From IMG/VR virus record IMGVR_UViG_3300050821_000359, positions 1 to 64,000 of that record: a DNA stretch of 64,000 nt. One strand, 5' to 3'. This DNA comes from a virus. Below are positions 56,101 to 63,438 of the stretch, in pieces; positions within the stretch are counted from its first letter, which is position 1; each line of letters opens with the position of its first letter. The notes beneath the pieces are model-generated. The model made no database searches. It was not told where the DNA came from and saw only the letters and a list, made by a program, of their open reading frames with translations. The position numbers and the translations under genes are program-made.

Positions 56101-56700
56101 AGCCGAAATGCCTGTCAAAACATTGTACTGTTTCGCGTATGCCGAACCTCCTATTACGGGGGCTACGAATGCGCGTGTAGATGTAATTGTGTTCGCTGTA
56201 GTTATTCCATCGTCTAAATGAGACTGTGCTGCGATAGCCGTTGGGGATGTTCCTAAAGGAATTACCCCATTTGCTTGATTAGCAACTGTTCCTGAACCTG
56301 AACCTCCCAGTCCTGTTCCAAATTGTGTTCTGGTGTCATTAATGTTGGTAATAACTGAGGTAGTGGTGACAATGGCTAATGGAATTTGTGTAGTTAATAC
56401 AAACACAGATGTACTGGCAGTTGGTGCGCAACTATTCGTTGTGTCCAAATATACATAATTGGTGGCGTTTGCGGACAAAACCACCACTCCTCCGGTATAT
56501 TGCTGAAGTGTGGTCGAACATATTACAGTTCCACTAGAAAGATTCAAGTTTAGTGCTCTACCTGCTGTTGGTGCATAGCCGGGAGCAATGCCGTTAACGT
56601 ATTTAGCATTAACAGCATATATAGGATCAGTCTGAGATTGCGGACTTTGCGCATTCGCCAAACTTGCTATGAAAATTAATAGAAATGCTAAATATTTCAT
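53179..56700 (-). CDS. Large fibre/spike-like protein with signal peptide (1173 aa)
   Basis: MKYLAFLLIFIASLANAQSPQ is a signal peptide; the next 125 residues parallel those of the gene at 51662 (NAKYVNGIAPGYAPT, NATNYVYLDTTNSC, TQIPLAIV, INDTRTQF). The long centre (about residues 170-960) differs in base composition (58-60% G+C in two sampled 60-base stretches) and is rich in Gly/Ala/Thr strands; several segments (GPFVTGGGNFNSTIYLSG, TNQKTNPNYFYNL) suggest a beta-helix. It ends in a Thr/Ser-rich fibre tail. It may bind or cut host surface polysaccharide; no catalytic residues could be assigned. Confidence 0.6.
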   Translation of the reverse strand: MKYLAFLLIFIASLANAQSPQSQTDPIYAVNAKYVNGIAPGYAPTAGRALNLNLSSGTVICSTTLQQYTGGVVVLSANATNYVYLDTTNSCAPTASTSVFVLTTQIPLAIVTTTSVITNINDTRTQFGTGLGGSGSGTVANQANGVIPLGTSPTAIAAQSHLDDGITTANTITSTRAFVAPVIGGSAYAKQYNVLTGISACAAAGQPLCIADPTYATTEQYTYTNMIPSVPSMFHFEDEREGMTQNFYHNWPYPRLATFSGVPAANVTNCLMDAPYTLSATSLYDCSQVMFNDSEPGLSVGNPPVPLIGNTAWQVGAGLNVTYTSLGAGIREALNTVMQHNGIGDTAWYAYINSHGGSRATSDEGTEFATAVTEDVSQFRESCVGGCTNGSQAISGTPTSFSGSQGVRCCIIDITQGATANTITNLAAGLSATLEAVTFGTAVTASNFWGTLAAPVQPNGADVGHSPYGTVLTFNVNLVGGTAPTITTLMCFASQFHDVITPTSVTGSGPYAVTALVRKPHASGSVIMQGSLCGSGMEIVANTPAGANPNRYLVDVIGCISTTVCEVTFFRQGSGSPGPFVTGGGNFNSTIYLSGAVTGLTSNGTTVYATGVTGFPVGYNKTNVIFSGASDSALNGTVCTAVTFISNSQNNFSCTLAVLTGQHTATTATYVLATTTAALNVINIWPMAEVLDVQTYNSTTCTALNLAPVCVRGDLALEPNNIAFATSDTITELNDEAGQYTGFKSNLTAQNPYSIFHSLFLGVGGNGAQGGSGGLTGNPYITIGAGGGDNLYTDNGGSVTPLNTIQQFGAYYDWAILQEAPSNGRSLFNLSTVTTNQKTNPNYFYNLINSLNNSGSFSTIAFLPFLGDMNLTASGQLGLGGTGGNIHFNSNSDAITFNDRILFSPITPPTCTVTQGPGAGTLPDGTYYYRIASRNDASGAPGIPGTECSGAVANGGANSVKVTWTRAPGTTIYYPYGRTIGAELGMGNVGGNLVLIDNGSITPSGAIPTTDLTRGFVDQAAKIGLNSPTTLFEMSLTAPTGVSGNYIELGPATGTAGQLIDIANSTTTVVNDCATFANTTGRIKDGGACATAYLTGTTGTITGTSLTATCDSGTATVTGAAVGSPVTVSSTTGADVGGAFDLRASVTSTNTVTVYVCGTGTPASLAYNVRVLP

Positions 56701-56996
56701 TAAGCCACCTGTGCAATATTAGGACCAGCTACTTTTAATCCGCTGGAATTATAAACTTCATAAATATAATAAGAATGAATCGGAAGAAGTGTAGACCCAG
56801 AATTACTTTGTAACGTTATAGTTCCAGAATTACCGTTACTATCAAGGGAAAAATCCTTAAAATTATAGGTCAACTGAGAAGGGACCACAGTATCTTGTTC
56901 ATCTTGACTTAGACGAATTCGTAATGTTCCGTTAGCGACAGGAGTTCCATCTGCATTCTGGAAATTACTTATAGGAAATGGACCTGAAGTTGGCAT
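56700..56996 (-). CDS. Fibre-associated small protein, paralog of 49856-50203 (98 aa)
   Basis: ISNFQNADGTPVANGTLRIRLSQDEQDT, then IHSYYIYEVYNSSGLKVAGPNIAQVA. Beta-sandwich type found as the N-terminal adaptor of phage tail appendages. One-base junction to the upstream gene. Confidence 0.55.
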   Translation of the reverse strand: MPTSGPFPISNFQNADGTPVANGTLRIRLSQDEQDTVVPSQLTYNFKDFSLDSNGNSGTITLQSNSGSTLLPIHSYYIYEVYNSSGLKVAGPNIAQVA

Positions 56997-57913
56997 TATA
57001 TGGCCGTCCTAGTTTGAAATCCTTGCTGCAATTTGTCTTGATTGGCAATCGGTGTTCCAGTAATCGCTTGCCAGTTATTAAGAATAATGTTAACTTCAGT
57101 CTGCGTTAGACCGCTGCTAGAACTTATCAAATTAGCTATAAATTTTGAATTAGCCATTTGAAAGCGAGGATCGTCGGCAAACATGTACATCAACGCTAGT
57201 AATCCCCAATTATAAATATGTGAGTATTCGTCAGGAATTGGTGCCCAAGTTGTGTTAGTTCCTGTAATAATAGGGGGTTTCTGTTGAAGTGTAATTGCTA
57301 CAGGGTAAGGTTGATCAGGGCAAGGAATTAATCTAAAAGTAATATTCCCGTCTCCCGCGTCTCCTTGCGCTGATATATCGTGAGGGCGATCTTGGTTCGA
57401 GTCTAAATGCAGAGCAATCTTAGAATTAATAGGTTTCCATTTAGGGAAATTGGCCCCATCCTTTACCTGCAAGGAAACTGTTTCTATCCATGCAAAATTA
57501 TAAGTTTGAGATACAGTCGTTCCTATAGAACCGTTATTAATCCACTGAACGGTGTTATCAGTCGTTACTTGCCCTGTTATCGTACTCCAAGTGGGAGCAG
57601 TAGAATTTGTTATCCCTGCTGTGTAGACCATTTGAGAGTTTCCGTTATTGTCAACAAGTACCCATCCAACTTGGACCGGTGTACCCGCAGTCCAATTAAA
57701 AATGTAATAATCTTGCTGACCCGGTTTACAAACAAATCCCGTTACCACTCTATTCCATCTCCATGAAAAAGGAGCACCTAGAATAGTCTGCATAACAGTA
57801 TTTATGCTTGAAATGGCAGGTTCCATCATATTTCCGATAACCGGATTGCGACCCCATATGAACCGTTTGCACCACTCTAGGGTTTGAGAAATTTTAATAG
57901 TCGAACTTGCCAA
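56996..57913 (-). CDS. Tail-tube/head-completion-type virion protein (305 aa)
   Basis: TTG 57913 is chosen because GGAG sits 5 bases upstream; the in-frame TTG at 57928 is the alternative. Core I-L-G-A-P-F-S-W-R-W-N-R, Q-Q-D-Y-Y-I and N-F-A-W-I-E-T match the related gene at 58663. Contains one G-I-T-N-S-T-A-P-T-W module. C-terminus helical (YSHIYNWGLLALMYMFADDPRFQMANSKFI). Likely tail tubular or adaptor protein. Confidence 0.6.
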   Translation of the reverse strand: MASSTIKISQTLEWCKRFIWGRNPVIGNMMEPAISSINTVMQTILGAPFSWRWNRVVTGFVCKPGQQDYYIFNWTAGTPVQVGWVLVDNNGNSQMVYTAGITNSTAPTWSTITGQVTTDNTVQWINNGSIGTTVSQTYNFAWIETVSLQVKDGANFPKWKPINSKIALHLDSNQDRPHDISAQGDAGDGNITFRLIPCPDQPYPVAITLQQKPPIITGTNTTWAPIPDEYSHIYNWGLLALMYMFADDPRFQMANSKFIANLISSSSGLTQTEVNIILNNWQAITGTPIANQDKLQQGFQTRTAI

Positions 57914-57930
57914 TTTATCTCCATGCAATA

Positions 57931-57954
57931 AAAAAGGCAGACCGAAGTCTGCCC
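57931..57954 (-). terminator. Rho-independent terminator (TTCG loop)
   Basis: On the - strand GGCAGAC-TTCG-GTCTGCC followed by TTTTTT. Strong. Placed after the small gene at 57981, just before the tail-tube gene, so that gene probably needs another promoter or read-through. Confidence 0.9.
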
Positions 57955-57980
57955 GTTACCGATTAATGCTTAATATTTTA

Positions 57981-58139
57981 TTAATTTTTCTGAATAGTTG
58001 TCACATTGTTGCCCTGAACTGAATAAATTTTCTGTGTTCCTATGTAAAAATTTACGAAACCAGATTCAAAGTCATAACTGTCAGCTTTGACCACGATGAC
58101 AGGTTGTGTGACCCATCTTGTTACTATGTAGGTATTCAT
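57981..58139 (-). CDS. Small virion-cluster protein (52 aa)
   Basis: ATG 58139 follows CAGGAGTTATC. MNTYIVTRWVTQPVIVVKAD, then FESGFVNFYIGTQKIYSVQGNNV: a small strand-rich family (VTxPIVVxAD...GFVNFY) I have seen in phage tail clusters. An upstream in-frame extension lies inside the HNH gene and is rejected. Confidence 0.55.
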   Translation of the reverse strand: MNTYIVTRWVTQPVIVVKADSYDFESGFVNFYIGTQKIYSVQGNNVTTIQKN

Positions 58140-58624
58140 TGATAACTCCTGATATACGCTGCCATCTTTTCTAGCAGGTTTGGATCGTCGTAGGCCGCCC
58201 CAAGTGCGACATTGCATGTTGTACAGAGTAACTTTCGTATCCTCATAGTTTTATGACAATGGTCAACTTGAAAATAAAGGTTACCTCTTCCCGGTTCACT
58301 AGTTCCACAAAGAGCACATTTGTTGTCCTGAGATAGCAACATTTCTTTGTATTGTTCTAAGGTAATGCCAAACTTTCTTTTTAGAATAGTATTTTTTACG
58401 GTTTCCGGGTTGCTTTCTCTATATCTTTTAGCTCTAGCACATCGTTCTGGTATATCTTTTTGGTAATATCTACGATGATTTATTCGATTACATTCCATGC
58501 ACTTACGTCCGTTCTTAGTGCCGTTCTTGTGGAATAATTGTTTATAACTTCCTTCTACGAATTCGTGCCCATTTTTACAATGAGTTTTGAGTTTCGGGCC
58601 TCTTGTTTTTAGTATAATATCCAT
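58136..58624 (-). CDS. EndoVII-like HNH endonuclease (162 aa)
   Basis: K-T-H-C-K-N-G-H-E-F, RKCMECNRIN, then CALCGTSE, F-Q-V-D-H-C-H and L-L-C-T-T-C-N-V-A-L-G. Promoter with TATAAT directly upstream, which is unusual for a homing gene and suggests independent expression. Confidence 0.8.
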   Translation of the reverse strand: MDIILKTRGPKLKTHCKNGHEFVEGSYKQLFHKNGTKNGRKCMECNRINHRRYYQKDIPERCARAKRYRESNPETVKNTILKRKFGITLEQYKEMLLSQDNKCALCGTSEPGRGNLYFQVDHCHKTMRIRKLLCTTCNVALGAAYDDPNLLEKMAAYIRSYQ

Positions 58625-58630
58625 AATTCT

Positions 58631-58659
58631 ATTATACCATACTTGTCAAATTTAAACAA
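58631..58659 (-). promoter_or_regulatory. Extended -10 promoter for the HNH gene
   Basis: On the - strand TATAAT (58631-58636) preceded by TGG (extended -10) with TTGTTT (58654-58659) 17 bases upstream. Confidence 0.65.
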
Positions 58660-58662
58660 GGT

Positions 58663-60006
58663 TTAGCCACCAGTCCAAGGTCCAAATGGCAAAATAGGGG
58701 AAGTCGGGTTGTATCCCCAACCGGTGTCCATCACTGAGGCACTGGTAGGATAAAAACCAAAGTCATCCATCTCGCGGTCCGCTTGACGCACAGATTTATC
58801 AAGTGCTTCTAAAGCTAACTGCCTTTCTTGTGGATACTTAGCTCTAACTTTAGGATCAGGATTTCTTCTATAACACTCGGCAAAAAAGAGCATCTTAAAA
58901 GCCCATTCCCAATCGTCCGGGATCACACCTAAAGTCTCGTTAAGACTACTGAACCGTTTCGCTCTAAGTTGGGCTACTACCTGAATTAAGAACGGAACGC
59001 CGGTTTGTGGAGGAACAGGATTAACCCTTATCCCTTGACCGTTAGGGTCAATTGCTGTCCACACACAAGACCCATCTAACACAGTTGTTGCCAATAGATT
59101 AGGACTTTTAAAAGTAGGATAAGTAGGATTAGAAGGCCACTGAGGTTGTGTTATTCCGCATGTGCCAAATTTTGTTAGCGTCCATAAGTTTCCGTAATAA
59201 TCAGTAATCGCTGTACAAGCGTTTAGAGGCGTTGCGAGTGTTCCTAATGGGTTCGTATATATTACGCCGGGACCGGGATTCTGTTGACCAGATTGATTCG
59301 GTCCTACAACAGTCGTTTCTCCACTAAGATTGCCGGGAGTCGGTCCTAACGGATGTGCTCCCCATGTACCAGACATTAGAATCTTGTTAGGGAGCCAGCA
59401 GATTTTACCCGGATAAGTTTGTTGAGCGTAGGTTACTTCTAAATCCTTTCTAACTTCTAAAAATGTTTTTTGCTTAATAACAGAAGTCTGGTTAATATTT
59501 ACTGCCCACGCACTCTCAATCCATCCAATATTAGACACACCCGGAATATAATAATCTTGTTGCAAACTAATCGTAGGAAAAGGAGGAATGTTTATTCTAT
59601 TCCATTTCCAGTTATAAGGTTGTCCTATATTTCCACCATTGATAATCGCTTGCATAACATCATTAGCAATGGATAGCGCAGGAGCAGTAGATAGGCCCCC
59701 TGTTGCTAGTGCCGGTGCTACATCTCCTAGCGTAGATGCGTCTTCAACAACTTCCACTAATTTAATAGTAGAATTATTAACAGGACCGATGGCAGGAGAC
59801 AGGTTAGTTGAAATAATAATATAACCTGTCAAATTAGGATCGGATGCTTCTAGATAAAGATTAGAAGCATCATACAAAGTTGGTTGAAACCAAACTGACC
59901 CGCTGCTAGTCATGTTGACAATTGCTGACGCCGGTATTACTCCTAATGTGTGAGGTAATATAAAATTGCCCGGTGCAATCGTAGTAAATGGGACTTTAAT
60001 GGTCAT
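58663..60006 (-). CDS. Two-domain tail virion protein (447 aa)
   Basis: Residues 1-70 (VPFTTIAPGNFILPHTLGVIPASAI...SDPNLTGYIII) duplicate the 75-residue protein encoded next to it at 60007. From about 110 it matches the gene at 56996 (GQPYNWKWNR, LQQDYYIPG, GWIESAW). C-terminal half ends with helical WEWAFKMLFFAECYRRNPDPKVRAKYPQERQLALEALDKSVRQADREM. A fusion of two modules; tail tube or adaptor role inferred. Confidence 0.6.
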   Translation of the reverse strand: MTIKVPFTTIAPGNFILPHTLGVIPASAIVNMTSSGSVWFQPTLYDASNLYLEASDPNLTGYIIISTNLSPAIGPVNNSTIKLVEVVEDASTLGDVAPALATGGLSTAPALSIANDVMQAIINGGNIGQPYNWKWNRINIPPFPTISLQQDYYIPGVSNIGWIESAWAVNINQTSVIKQKTFLEVRKDLEVTYAQQTYPGKICWLPNKILMSGTWGAHPLGPTPGNLSGETTVVGPNQSGQQNPGPGVIYTNPLGTLATPLNACTAITDYYGNLWTLTKFGTCGITQPQWPSNPTYPTFKSPNLLATTVLDGSCVWTAIDPNGQGIRVNPVPPQTGVPFLIQVVAQLRAKRFSSLNETLGVIPDDWEWAFKMLFFAECYRRNPDPKVRAKYPQERQLALEALDKSVRQADREMDDFGFYPTSASVMDTGWGYNPTSPILPFGPWTGG

Positions 60007-60234
60007 TTATCCCTCATAATCAGCAGCAGCATAAACTAGAAAAAATCCCGTAACATTAATGTCCGATGCTACCACATAAAGATTAGTAGCATCGAATCGA
60101 TTAGTTTGAAACCAAACGTCTCCCCCACTTGTTAGAGTTTTGGTAACAGATATAGGTGTAGTTCCCAAACCATGCTGTAAAGTAAAGTTTCCGGGAGCAG
60201 TAGTTATAAATGGAACTTGAACGCCCTTTGCCAT
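60007..60234 (-). CDS. Small virion protein, duplicate of the N-domain of 58663 (75 aa)
   Basis: VQVPFITTAPGNFTLQHGLGTTPISV, FDATNLYVVASDINVTGFFLVY: same beta pattern as the N-terminus of the downstream 447-residue protein. One-base junction to it. Confidence 0.6.
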   Translation of the reverse strand: MAKGVQVPFITTAPGNFTLQHGLGTTPISVTKTLTSGGDVWFQTNRFDATNLYVVASDINVTGFFLVYAAADYEG

Positions 60235-60241
60235 GATACTC

Positions 60242-60832
60242 CTATCTTAATGTAGTATTCGCAGTCATTTCCCTGTAATACGCGCCATTGTCAGAAAATC
60301 CGAATACAACGGAACCAGATGGCACATTTCTAGTCTGAAAGTTACAAGCTGCTTGCCACTCTGCGAACTTCTGTATATACTCTTCTTCAGATTTGCAGCG
60401 ATTCTTAATAGGTGGTTTCCATGTATATCCACAACGAAGACAACGTACCCACATATCGCCATTACAAAAGGTATGCTTCAAAACAGCATATTGGGAATCA
60501 TCTCCTTGTCCACCAAGGACCGCTGCTACACCGTTACCGCCTTTACGGTGGTTACACCGTTTCTGTGCTCTGGCGTCAATGTCTGCATTTTGTTTTAGAG
60601 TTAATCCGTTCGTAACACTTGTTTGTCTGATATTCTGACGCCTGATGTTTCTTTCATCAAGTCGTTCTTGAATGTCTTGTAGATTTGCCTCTCGTTCCTG
60701 AATTTCTAATTGCTGCGCTCTGAGTTTTAATCTCTCTGTTTCTAGCTGTAGATTAACTATTTCCTCGTTCTTTTCTTTTGCTCTAGGCGTTCCTTCTGCC
60801 GTAGGCTTCACAATATCATTTAAGTTGCTCAA
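60242..60832 (-). CDS. Coiled-coil protein with C-terminal zinc site (196 aa)
   Basis: TTG 60832 is preferred since GGAGG lies just upstream; a longer ATG start at 60931 would overlap the neighbour by 86 bases. Coiled coil EEIVNLQLETERLKLRAQQLEIQEREANLQ, then CNHRKGG, FCNGD, WVRCLRCGYTW (Zn candidates) and WQAACNFQTR. Conserved module of unknown role in some virion clusters. Confidence 0.55.
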   Translation of the reverse strand: MSNLNDIVKPTAEGTPRAKEKNEEIVNLQLETERLKLRAQQLEIQEREANLQDIQERLDERNIRRQNIRQTSVTNGLTLKQNADIDARAQKRCNHRKGGNGVAAVLGGQGDDSQYAVLKHTFCNGDMWVRCLRCGYTWKPPIKNRCKSEEEYIQKFAEWQAACNFQTRNVPSGSVVFGFSDNGAYYREMTANTTLR

Positions 60833-60845
60833 GTTTCCTCCAAAC

Positions 60846-61493
60846 TTATTCCCAACCCTTGTCTCTCTTTCTCCACTCATAGAGTAGTCCGTTATAGCGG
60901 CTGAATGCTGCCGAGACACCCGGTTTTCCAAATACTTTATTAGCTTTCTCTTCTGTCAACAATCCTTTAAGGATAAGTTGTAAAGTGACAGTGCGCCAGC
61001 CCCGTCTTTTCTCTGCTAATGGAACACCGTGATCATCAAAGTTAAACATTGATAGCTCAGGCATCATGCCATACTGCGACCATGCGGCTACTTCTAAAGG
61101 ACCGCCGTTAACAGAGACTAACAGGGTTACCTTATCAGGATGTGGATGTTCTCGATAAAAACAATTTAATCCAGACTTCCTTAAAAGAGTTATTAGTTCG
61201 GAAGAGTGCATTACTCTTCCTACTCTTTCCTCTTGGTTAGCATATTCTTCTGGCGTAACCCATTGATACTGTCTTGCTAGTTCATCGTTTAGCTCTCTCT
61301 GCTCTGCTAGTAGCTCCTTAGTCTGAGAACTAACAGGACCGTCATGGTGATGTTTTTGGGCGTATTCCGCTACTTGTGCTGCTAGTTGCGGAGTCATTTT
61401 AGTTCCCATTTCATCATCATAGCTCTGCCACGGAGCAGTTTCGGATAGCCTAGTTCCTTGTGTCTTTTGTATCTCTTGTGCCGTTGGTTGCAT
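60846..61493 (-). CDS. Hypothetical phage protein (215 aa)
   Basis: GVPLAEKRRGWRTVTLQLILKGLLTEEKANKVFGKP in the C-terminal half and LLRKSGLNCFYREHPHPDKVTLLVS upstream are conserved-looking; the N-terminus has a His cluster (QKHHHDG) and helix (ELLAEQRELNDELARQYQW). No function recognised. Confidence 0.55.
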   Translation of the reverse strand: MQPTAQEIQKTQGTRLSETAPWQSYDDEMGTKMTPQLAAQVAEYAQKHHHDGPVSSQTKELLAEQRELNDELARQYQWVTPEEYANQEERVGRVMHSSELITLLRKSGLNCFYREHPHPDKVTLLVSVNGGPLEVAAWSQYGMMPELSMFNFDDHGVPLAEKRRGWRTVTLQLILKGLLTEEKANKVFGKPGVSAAFSRYNGLLYEWRKRDKGWE

Positions 61494-61604
61494 AGCCCTC
61501 CAGCTATTAATAACATGTCTGCACGATAGCGAAGTCCATGACTCTCATTAGGTGCAGTCTACGGATTCGGATGGCCGTCCTTGTCAGTAGAAATATCCAC
61601 ATAC

Positions 61605-61898
61605 TTAGTCCGCTTCCGATAATCCATCTTTGGCGTATTCTTTACGTGAAATCAAACTTAGTATACCTTCTACAATCGCATCATAGTCTGTTACATCACA
61701 AGTCAATCCTGCATCTGACCATAGTCTTTCTAAAGCCATTTCAGCCGACTTGTCTACACTGCAAAGTTCTAAGAACAATCTGTCAGACTGTAGTTGGTAA
61801 TTTTTTAGGGCACGGCGAAGATGCCTATTAACACTCCGCTGTGCCCTGTTGTTATGTCTTAGAACGAAAGTCTCCTCTACCTCTTCATCGTAAGCCAT
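61605..61898 (-). CDS. Small helical virion-cluster protein (97 aa)
   Basis: Arg/Asn-rich N-terminus (LRHNNRAQRSVNRHLRRALKNYQ) followed by helices (EMALERLWSDAGL, IVEGILSLISRKEY). ATG 8 bases before the next gene's end in transcription order. Unknown. Confidence 0.5.
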   Translation of the reverse strand: MAYDEEVEETFVLRHNNRAQRSVNRHLRRALKNYQLQSDRLFLELCSVDKSAEMALERLWSDAGLTCDVTDYDAIVEGILSLISRKEYAKDGLSEAD

Positions 61899-61906
61899 TT
61901 TGTCTC

Positions 61907-62854
61907 CTAGATTTTCACTTTCACCTTGACACTAGAGTAGATTTTATCCAAAGGAAGTCCGTGCATAGGATTGCCAGAAGGCGCACCAGTCGTTCCTTCA
62001 GAGTTATTAAAGGTTGGGAAAGAAACTTCCACTTCTGTTGCACCTAGAGCAAGTGCTGTTAGCAACCCGGTAGACGACACCGAAGCAACTGCTGTACTTG
62101 TCCCAGAAGGTTGATAGGTGTTACCAGTCAACGTCTTAGAAGGATAAACCACATAAGTAAGCTGATTAGTCCCGCTCTCTTCTGAAGTAGCAGTAGCAGC
62201 ATGAGTCTCTGCGATTGCATCTGGGTTTGCCAAAGTTAGCGTAGTTGTGCTAGAGGCAGTAGCAATAAACGTACCGTTATTAGTAGGATTAGTTACAAAT
62301 CCGGCAATCGTAAATCCTTGTCCTGCTAGCGCGTTCGATCCGCCACCTGTGATAGTACCAGTGTAAACAGCAGTACCTTCCTGAGCCGAGGCGGTGCCTG
62401 CATGTGTCTCAGCAACCGCATTAGCATTCACCAGAGTCAGTGTAGTCGTGCTAGACGCTGTAGCAGCAAATAATCCGTTATTAGCAGCGTTGGTAAATCC
62501 TGCAATAACAAACGTGTAGCCCTTGAAAGCATTACTTCCGCCACCAGTAATAGTACCGGTGTAAACAGAGTGAATGCCGTCAGTAGTAGCAGCAACCGAA
62601 GTAAGAGTTAAAACACCGACTGTCGATGCCGCAACGGATGTAAGCGTCAACGCAGACCCGGTGTCAACCTGTGCGTTAGAAACATCCACAATTTGTGGAT
62701 TTAATTGAAAAGTTGTAGGATAGTCAACACCAGACAACGAAAGGATGATCGTGTTCTTACCGGGAATAGTACTCCCGACAGGGTATTGTGGATCATTGCC
62801 AGTCGTTAAAATCTTAGCAGCTACGCCTAAACCTGTAGTAGCATTAAAAGCCAT
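61907..62854 (-). CDS. Beta-rich virion surface protein with internal repeats (315 aa)
   Basis: Two copies of a 66-67-residue unit (residues 97-162 and 163-229): V-Y-T-G-T-I-T-G-G-G-S-N-A, ...IAGF, NNG-F-ATASSTTTLTL-N, AETHA-TA. The C-terminus (SVSSTGLLTALALGATEVEVSFPTF) looks like a bacterial Ig-like (Big_2) strand set. Probable decoration or fibre protein on the capsid or tail. Confidence 0.6.
   Translation of the reverse strand: MAFNATTGLGVAAKILTTGNDPQYPVGSTIPGKNTIILSLSGVDYPTTFQLNPQIVDVSNAQVDTGSALTLTSVAASTVGVLTLTSVAATTDGIHSVYTGTITGGGSNAFKGYTFVIAGFTNAANNGLFAATASSTTTLTLVNANAVAETHAGTASAQEGTAVYTGTITGGGSNALAGQGFTIAGFVTNPTNNGTFIATASSTTTLTLANPDAIAETHAATATSEESGTNQLTYVVYPSKTLTGNTYQPSGTSTAVASVSSTGLLTALALGATEVEVSFPTFNNSEGTTGAPSGNPMHGLPLDKIYSSVKVKVKI
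62168..62566 (-). repeat. Tandem duplication in the virion surface gene
   Basis: Two consecutive units of about 200 bases encode near-identical 66-67-residue segments. Local sequence identity is high enough to suggest a recent or concerted duplication. Confidence 0.8.
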
Positions 62855-62867
62855 TTATAATCTCCTA

Positions 62868-63368
62868 TTAACCTAAGTAGCTAACACGCGCACTAACTGC
62901 ATAGGCCAGTGCCGTACCGCTTCCTGCGGCGTAGCTTGTTGTTGCAACCACGATTGTTCCGCCAGCAGCAACGCTTACTCTAAATGTACCTTGGTTGACC
63001 ACACCGGCAGCACTGACCGAAGTCACATCTGCAAGAGTGTCAGTAACCGAAGTGTTAGACGCTGCATCCGTGTACACAACTGTAATTGCGGGAAGTGTCG
63101 CACCCGTAGGTGTATTAGTAGAAACTTCATAAAGCGAAACTAAATACATACCTGCCGCTTGCGCGGTAAAAGTAAGCACGTTCGCGTTATTAGCAGTCTG
63201 CGCTGTTAAACTAGCTGCTCCTGCTGTACCTGTCGCCGGAACCCACCCATTGCCTGCGCTGATATAGAGAGTCGAATCGACTGTATCTACACCTAAAGCG
63301 GCATAAAGGGGCGTATTACCTGCGGCGATGGTAGAAGGTTGTCCTTGAAAAATTCTATCAAAAGCCAT
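62868..63368 (-). CDS. Beta-rich virion protein (166 aa)
   Basis: ATG after AAGGAGAATA. A/T/S-rich strands (LTFTAQAAGMYLVSLYEVST, TLPAITVVYTDAASNTS, GGTIVVATTSYAAGSG) resembling head-fibre or decoration proteins. First gene after the terminator; a major capsid gene, if present, must lie further right. Confidence 0.5.
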   Translation of the reverse strand: MAFDRIFQGQPSTIAAGNTPLYAALGVDTVDSTLYISAGNGWVPATGTAGAASLTAQTANNANVLTFTAQAAGMYLVSLYEVSTNTPTGATLPAITVVYTDAASNTSVTDTLADVTSVSAAGVVNQGTFRVSVAAGGTIVVATTSYAAGSGTALAYAVSARVSYLG

Positions 63369-63412
63369 TATTCTCCTTGAAATTGCGCTATTCGCGCTTC
63401 TAACTATAAACT

Positions 63413-63438
63413 AAAAAGGGAGCGGTTTAGGCTCCCTT
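63413..63438 (-). terminator. Rho-independent terminator containing the HNH stop
   Basis: On the - strand GGGAGC-CTAAACC-GCTCCC then TTTTTAG. The TAA stop of the upstream HNH gene lies in the loop region, so the hairpin also forms the gene's end. Confidence 0.85.

Noticed and set aside
61559-61627. 22-codon ORF on the - strand (M-D-Y-R-K-R-T-K)
   Set aside because: Too short, weak ribosome site, overlaps the preceding gene end; the frame would continue after a TAG but no evidence supports read-through.
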